Shown: piece after piece, positions 62,158-64,000 of the stretch | Layout: every line of letters begins with the position of its first letter | How positions within the stretch are numbered: position 1 is the stretch's first letter | Source of the DNA: Altericroceibacterium xinjiangense | GTDB taxonomy: Bacteria; Pseudomonadota; Alphaproteobacteria; Sphingomonadales; Sphingomonadaceae | NCBI RefSeq assembly: GCF_003958635.1 | Contig: NZ_RSEK01000001.1 | Coordinates: forward strand, 372,001 to 436,000 | DNA: 64,000 bases | Direction of reading: 5' to 3' | Notes under the pieces: generated by a model | Told to the model about the DNA's origin: nothing | The model's input: only the letters and a program-made list of their open reading frames with translations | The model's database searches: none | Made by a program: the position numbers and the translations under genes

Positions 62158-64000
62158 ATGGCATTCTGGCTCGCACAGAAGCGTGACGGTGAAGAAACGG
62201 ATCACATCCAGCGGTTTGATCCGCGCTTCTGGACCGTCGACTTTCCCCGTCCGACCATGGCCTCTGTCGTTACGACCGGGCCGGACTCGCTGCGGGTCGA
62301 TGTGGAAGTGCATCACGCCAGCGCGCTTGTCGGGCTGATCTGGGACAGCGAGGATCGGCTCGACCACCCGTTGCTCGCCTACGATACAGACCGCGATTAC
62401 TCGCGGACCACGTTGCGGTTCCGCTGGCGTTCGGGCGGCGTGATTCCGCTGGATGCGGTGAACGGTCCGACGCTCACGATCGAAGGGCGCGACTCTGGCG
62501 GAGAGCCGCACAGCTGGTTTGTCAGGTTGTGGAACTACGCCAGCGGCACGCCAGAAGACGCTCTGGTCGAATTGCCGTTTTCCCGGCTCTCTGGCGGCTG
62601 GGATCTCCCCGAAGGTGCGGACCCGGTCCACCCGTCCGATATCGATCGCATGTTCATCTCGATCGCGCCTCCCGGCTTCGATCCGGTCAGCTCTGCCCTG
62701 TTGCCCGATCGCGCGAATGGCTGGGTCGAACTGACCGGGATCGCCTGCGAAGGCGACCGGGCGATGCTGAAGATTGGCGATGTCCTGCTGCCGCCCCACG
62801 GCATCGGCATGGCAACCGCGTACGACGACTGCTACAACCAGACGCCCGCCCGGGTACTGCGCACGTTGCGCGGCTTGGGGTATCGCGGAGCGATTACCCA
62901 TTACGTGGGGATGAGCCACTACTACCGGCTCTTTCCAGACGTCGGCGGGACGCTGCTCGCCTTCGATGCGGTGCTCGCCGGTCCTGCCGAGGCGTGGCAT
63001 GCCGCCTACTTCGGGCTGTGCAAGGCCCAAGGCTATGCCCCGATCCCTTCCCTTTCCTATGAGCTGCTGGCGCAACATTGCCCTGCCGACTGGCAGCAGC
63101 GCGCGGCGAACGGTGAGTACGCCCGCACGGGGTGGGATCCGCCTTCCACCTTGCTGTCTCCCGCTAACGACGCCGCCATAGACTTCTTGTGCCGGATCGC
63201 TGGTCATTTCGTGGACCTGCTGAGGAACGCGGGACTTCCGCTATCCTTTCAGATCGGCGAACCGTGGTGGTGGGTGATGCCCGAAGGACGGATCTGCCTC
63301 TACGACGACAACGCCTTGGCGATCTTCGGCGCGGATATGCCGGTCATCGAAGACATCCGTGCGCCCCTGAATGCTGACGAGCAGCTCCTGCTCGACAAGG
63401 CCGGTGAGCTGCTCGCTGCCTCGACGGCACGTTTGCGCGATGCCGTCCGGGAAGCAAGTGGCGGCGCGGTCGAAGTGATGCTGCTGGTATTCACCCCGAC
63501 AGTGCTCGATCCGTCCATGCCCGAAGCGCACCGGGCTAACATGCCCGTTGGCTGGGCCTGGCCGGCCTACGACCGGCTGCAGGTTGAAGATTATGACTGG
63601 CTGACCGCCGGAGCCGAAGCCTTGCGCAAGGCTGCCTACGATACGGTGCAGGAACGGCTGGGATATCCGCTGCAGCACCAAGACTACATCTCCGGCTTCG
63701 TCCTCAAGGCTTCGGATGCCGAGGCGTTGTGGCCCCGGATCGATGTGGGGCTGGAGGAAGCGATGGCGCGCGGTGTGCCGCGATGCTTCGTCTGGGCTAG
63801 CCCACAGGTCTGCCGTGACGGATACACCCGCCTTCCCGCAGTTCAGGATGAAACGATGCAAGCCTTTGACGATGTGCTCTATCCGCTTGCGCTGGGCAAG
63901 GATGCGGGCGTGAGTCCGGAATTCTCCACCTCGATATCGGTCACCGCCTCCGGCCACGAACGGCGATCCAGCCAGTGGACCGATGCCCGGCTTCGGTTCG
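62158..64000 (+). CDS. GTA gp12-type tail protein with large N-terminal TIM-barrel-like region (right end cut)
   Basis: ATG 62158 follows GAGAGGAAG and the frame stays open to the window end (614 residues seen). Residues 1-200 are beta-rich (FWLAQKRDGEETDHIQRFDP). About 215-580 look like a glycosidase-type barrel (AITHYVGMSHYYRLFPDVGG, LSFQIGEPWWWVMPEGR, DYISGFVLKASDAEALWPRI). The last 30 residues, SPEFSTSISVTASGHERRSS, are the start of a DUF2460/TIGR02217 domain, the known GTA gp12 family. The long N-terminal part is absent from the short R. capsulatus gp12 as I know it and may give receptor or surface-glycan binding. Confidence 0.82.
   Translation, partial: MAFWLAQKRDGEETDHIQRFDPRFWTVDFPRPTMASVVTTGPDSLRVDVEVHHASALVGLIWDSEDRLDHPLLAYDTDRDYSRTTLRFRWRSGGVIPLDAVNGPTLTIEGRDSGGEPHSWFVRLWNYASGTPEDALVELPFSRLSGGWDLPEGADPVHPSDIDRMFISIAPPGFDPVSSALLPDRANGWVELTGIACEGDRAMLKIGDVLLPPHGIGMATAYDDCYNQTPARVLRTLRGLGYRGAITHYVGMSHYYRLFPDVGGTLLAFDAVLAGPAEAWHAAYFGLCKAQGYAPIPSLSYELLAQHCPADWQQRAANGEYARTGWDPPSTLLSPANDAAIDFLCRIAGHFVDLLRNAGLPLSFQIGEPWWWVMPEGRICLYDDNALAIFGADMPVIEDIRAPLNADEQLLLDKAGELLAASTARLRDAVREASGGAVEVMLLVFTPTVLDPSMPEAHRANMPVGWAWPAYDRLQVEDYDWLTAGAEALRKAAYDTVQERLGYPLQHQDYISGFVLKASDAEALWPRIDVGLEEAMARGVPRCFVWASPQVCRDGYTRLPAVQDETMQAFDDVLYPLALGKDAGVSPEFSTSISVTASGHERRSSQWTDARLRF

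Noticed and set aside
54449-64000. Active prophage
   Set aside because: No integrase, repressor, replication or lysis gene is seen, composition matches the chromosome, and gene order matches GTA clusters; the part beyond 64000 is not visible.

Overview
The window comes from a high-GC alphaproteobacterium, most likely order Sphingomonadales (Sphingomonadaceae or Erythrobacteraceae). The basis is gene content: a serine palmitoyltransferase gene paired with its own acyl carrier protein (sphingolipid synthesis), a DksA lacking most zinc cysteines, an lptB-rpoN pair, a DUF3572 gene, and a gene-transfer-agent (GTA) cluster of the alphaproteobacterial type. No tRNA, rRNA, CRISPR array or insertion sequence was seen.

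Layout. 1-2358 is housekeeping: end of lptB, rpoN, trmB. 2359-38948 is a large accessory glyco/secondary-metabolite island. It opens with a 558-bp gene-free stretch and two LuxR-type regulators, one with an atypical receiver and one that is only a DNA-binding domain behind a perfect 17-bp palindrome. A tightly packed minus-strand operon follows (20063 down to 4119): 2OG-Fe(II) oxygenase, two family-2 glycosyltransferases, an NRPS, a type I PKS, another family-2 glycosyltransferase and a phosphopantetheinyl transferase. Next is a Wzx/Wzy-type exopolysaccharide (EPS) locus (20250-33639): GT4, flippase, polymerase, a putative periplasmic glycosidase, WecG-like transferase, outer-membrane export protein, beta-barrel, chain-length protein, tyrosine kinase, phytanoyl-CoA-dioxygenase-like protein and a further GT4. 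The island ends with a cell-wall hydrolase and rfbCBDA for dTDP-L-rhamnose.

38959-54256 returns to core genes: bifunctional malic enzyme, mutS, cobalamin adenosyltransferase, gluQ, an HNH nuclease, dksA, a FemAB-like acyltransferase, RidA, a HAD hydrolase, acp-spt and a YqaA-type membrane protein. 54449 to the right end is the 5' part of a GTA structural cluster in canonical order: small terminase, large terminase, portal, DUF6127, protease, capsid, connector, small gp7-position ORF, tail terminator, tail tube, two chaperones, tape measure, gp12. The tape-measure gene carries a -1 frameshift exactly at a perfect 11-bp hairpin.

How the genes fit together. The rhamnose genes supply one EPS sugar. 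The glycosyltransferases, Wzx, Wzy, export protein, chain-length protein and kinase build and export the polymer; no priming polyprenyl-phosphate sugar transferase is present, so that step must be encoded elsewhere. The NRPS (formyltransferase, partial condensation domain, adenylation domain with an embedded luciferase-like monooxygenase, carrier protein) and PKS (KS-AT-KR-DH-ACP-TE) look like a self-starting two-module line. It would load a small amino acid (glycine by my manual code reading), possibly formylate and oxidise it, extend and dehydrate it, then release it. Its packing with three glycosyltransferases and an oxygenase inside an EPS locus suggests a glycosylated small molecule or an unusual acyl decoration of the polysaccharide. 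That link is inference.
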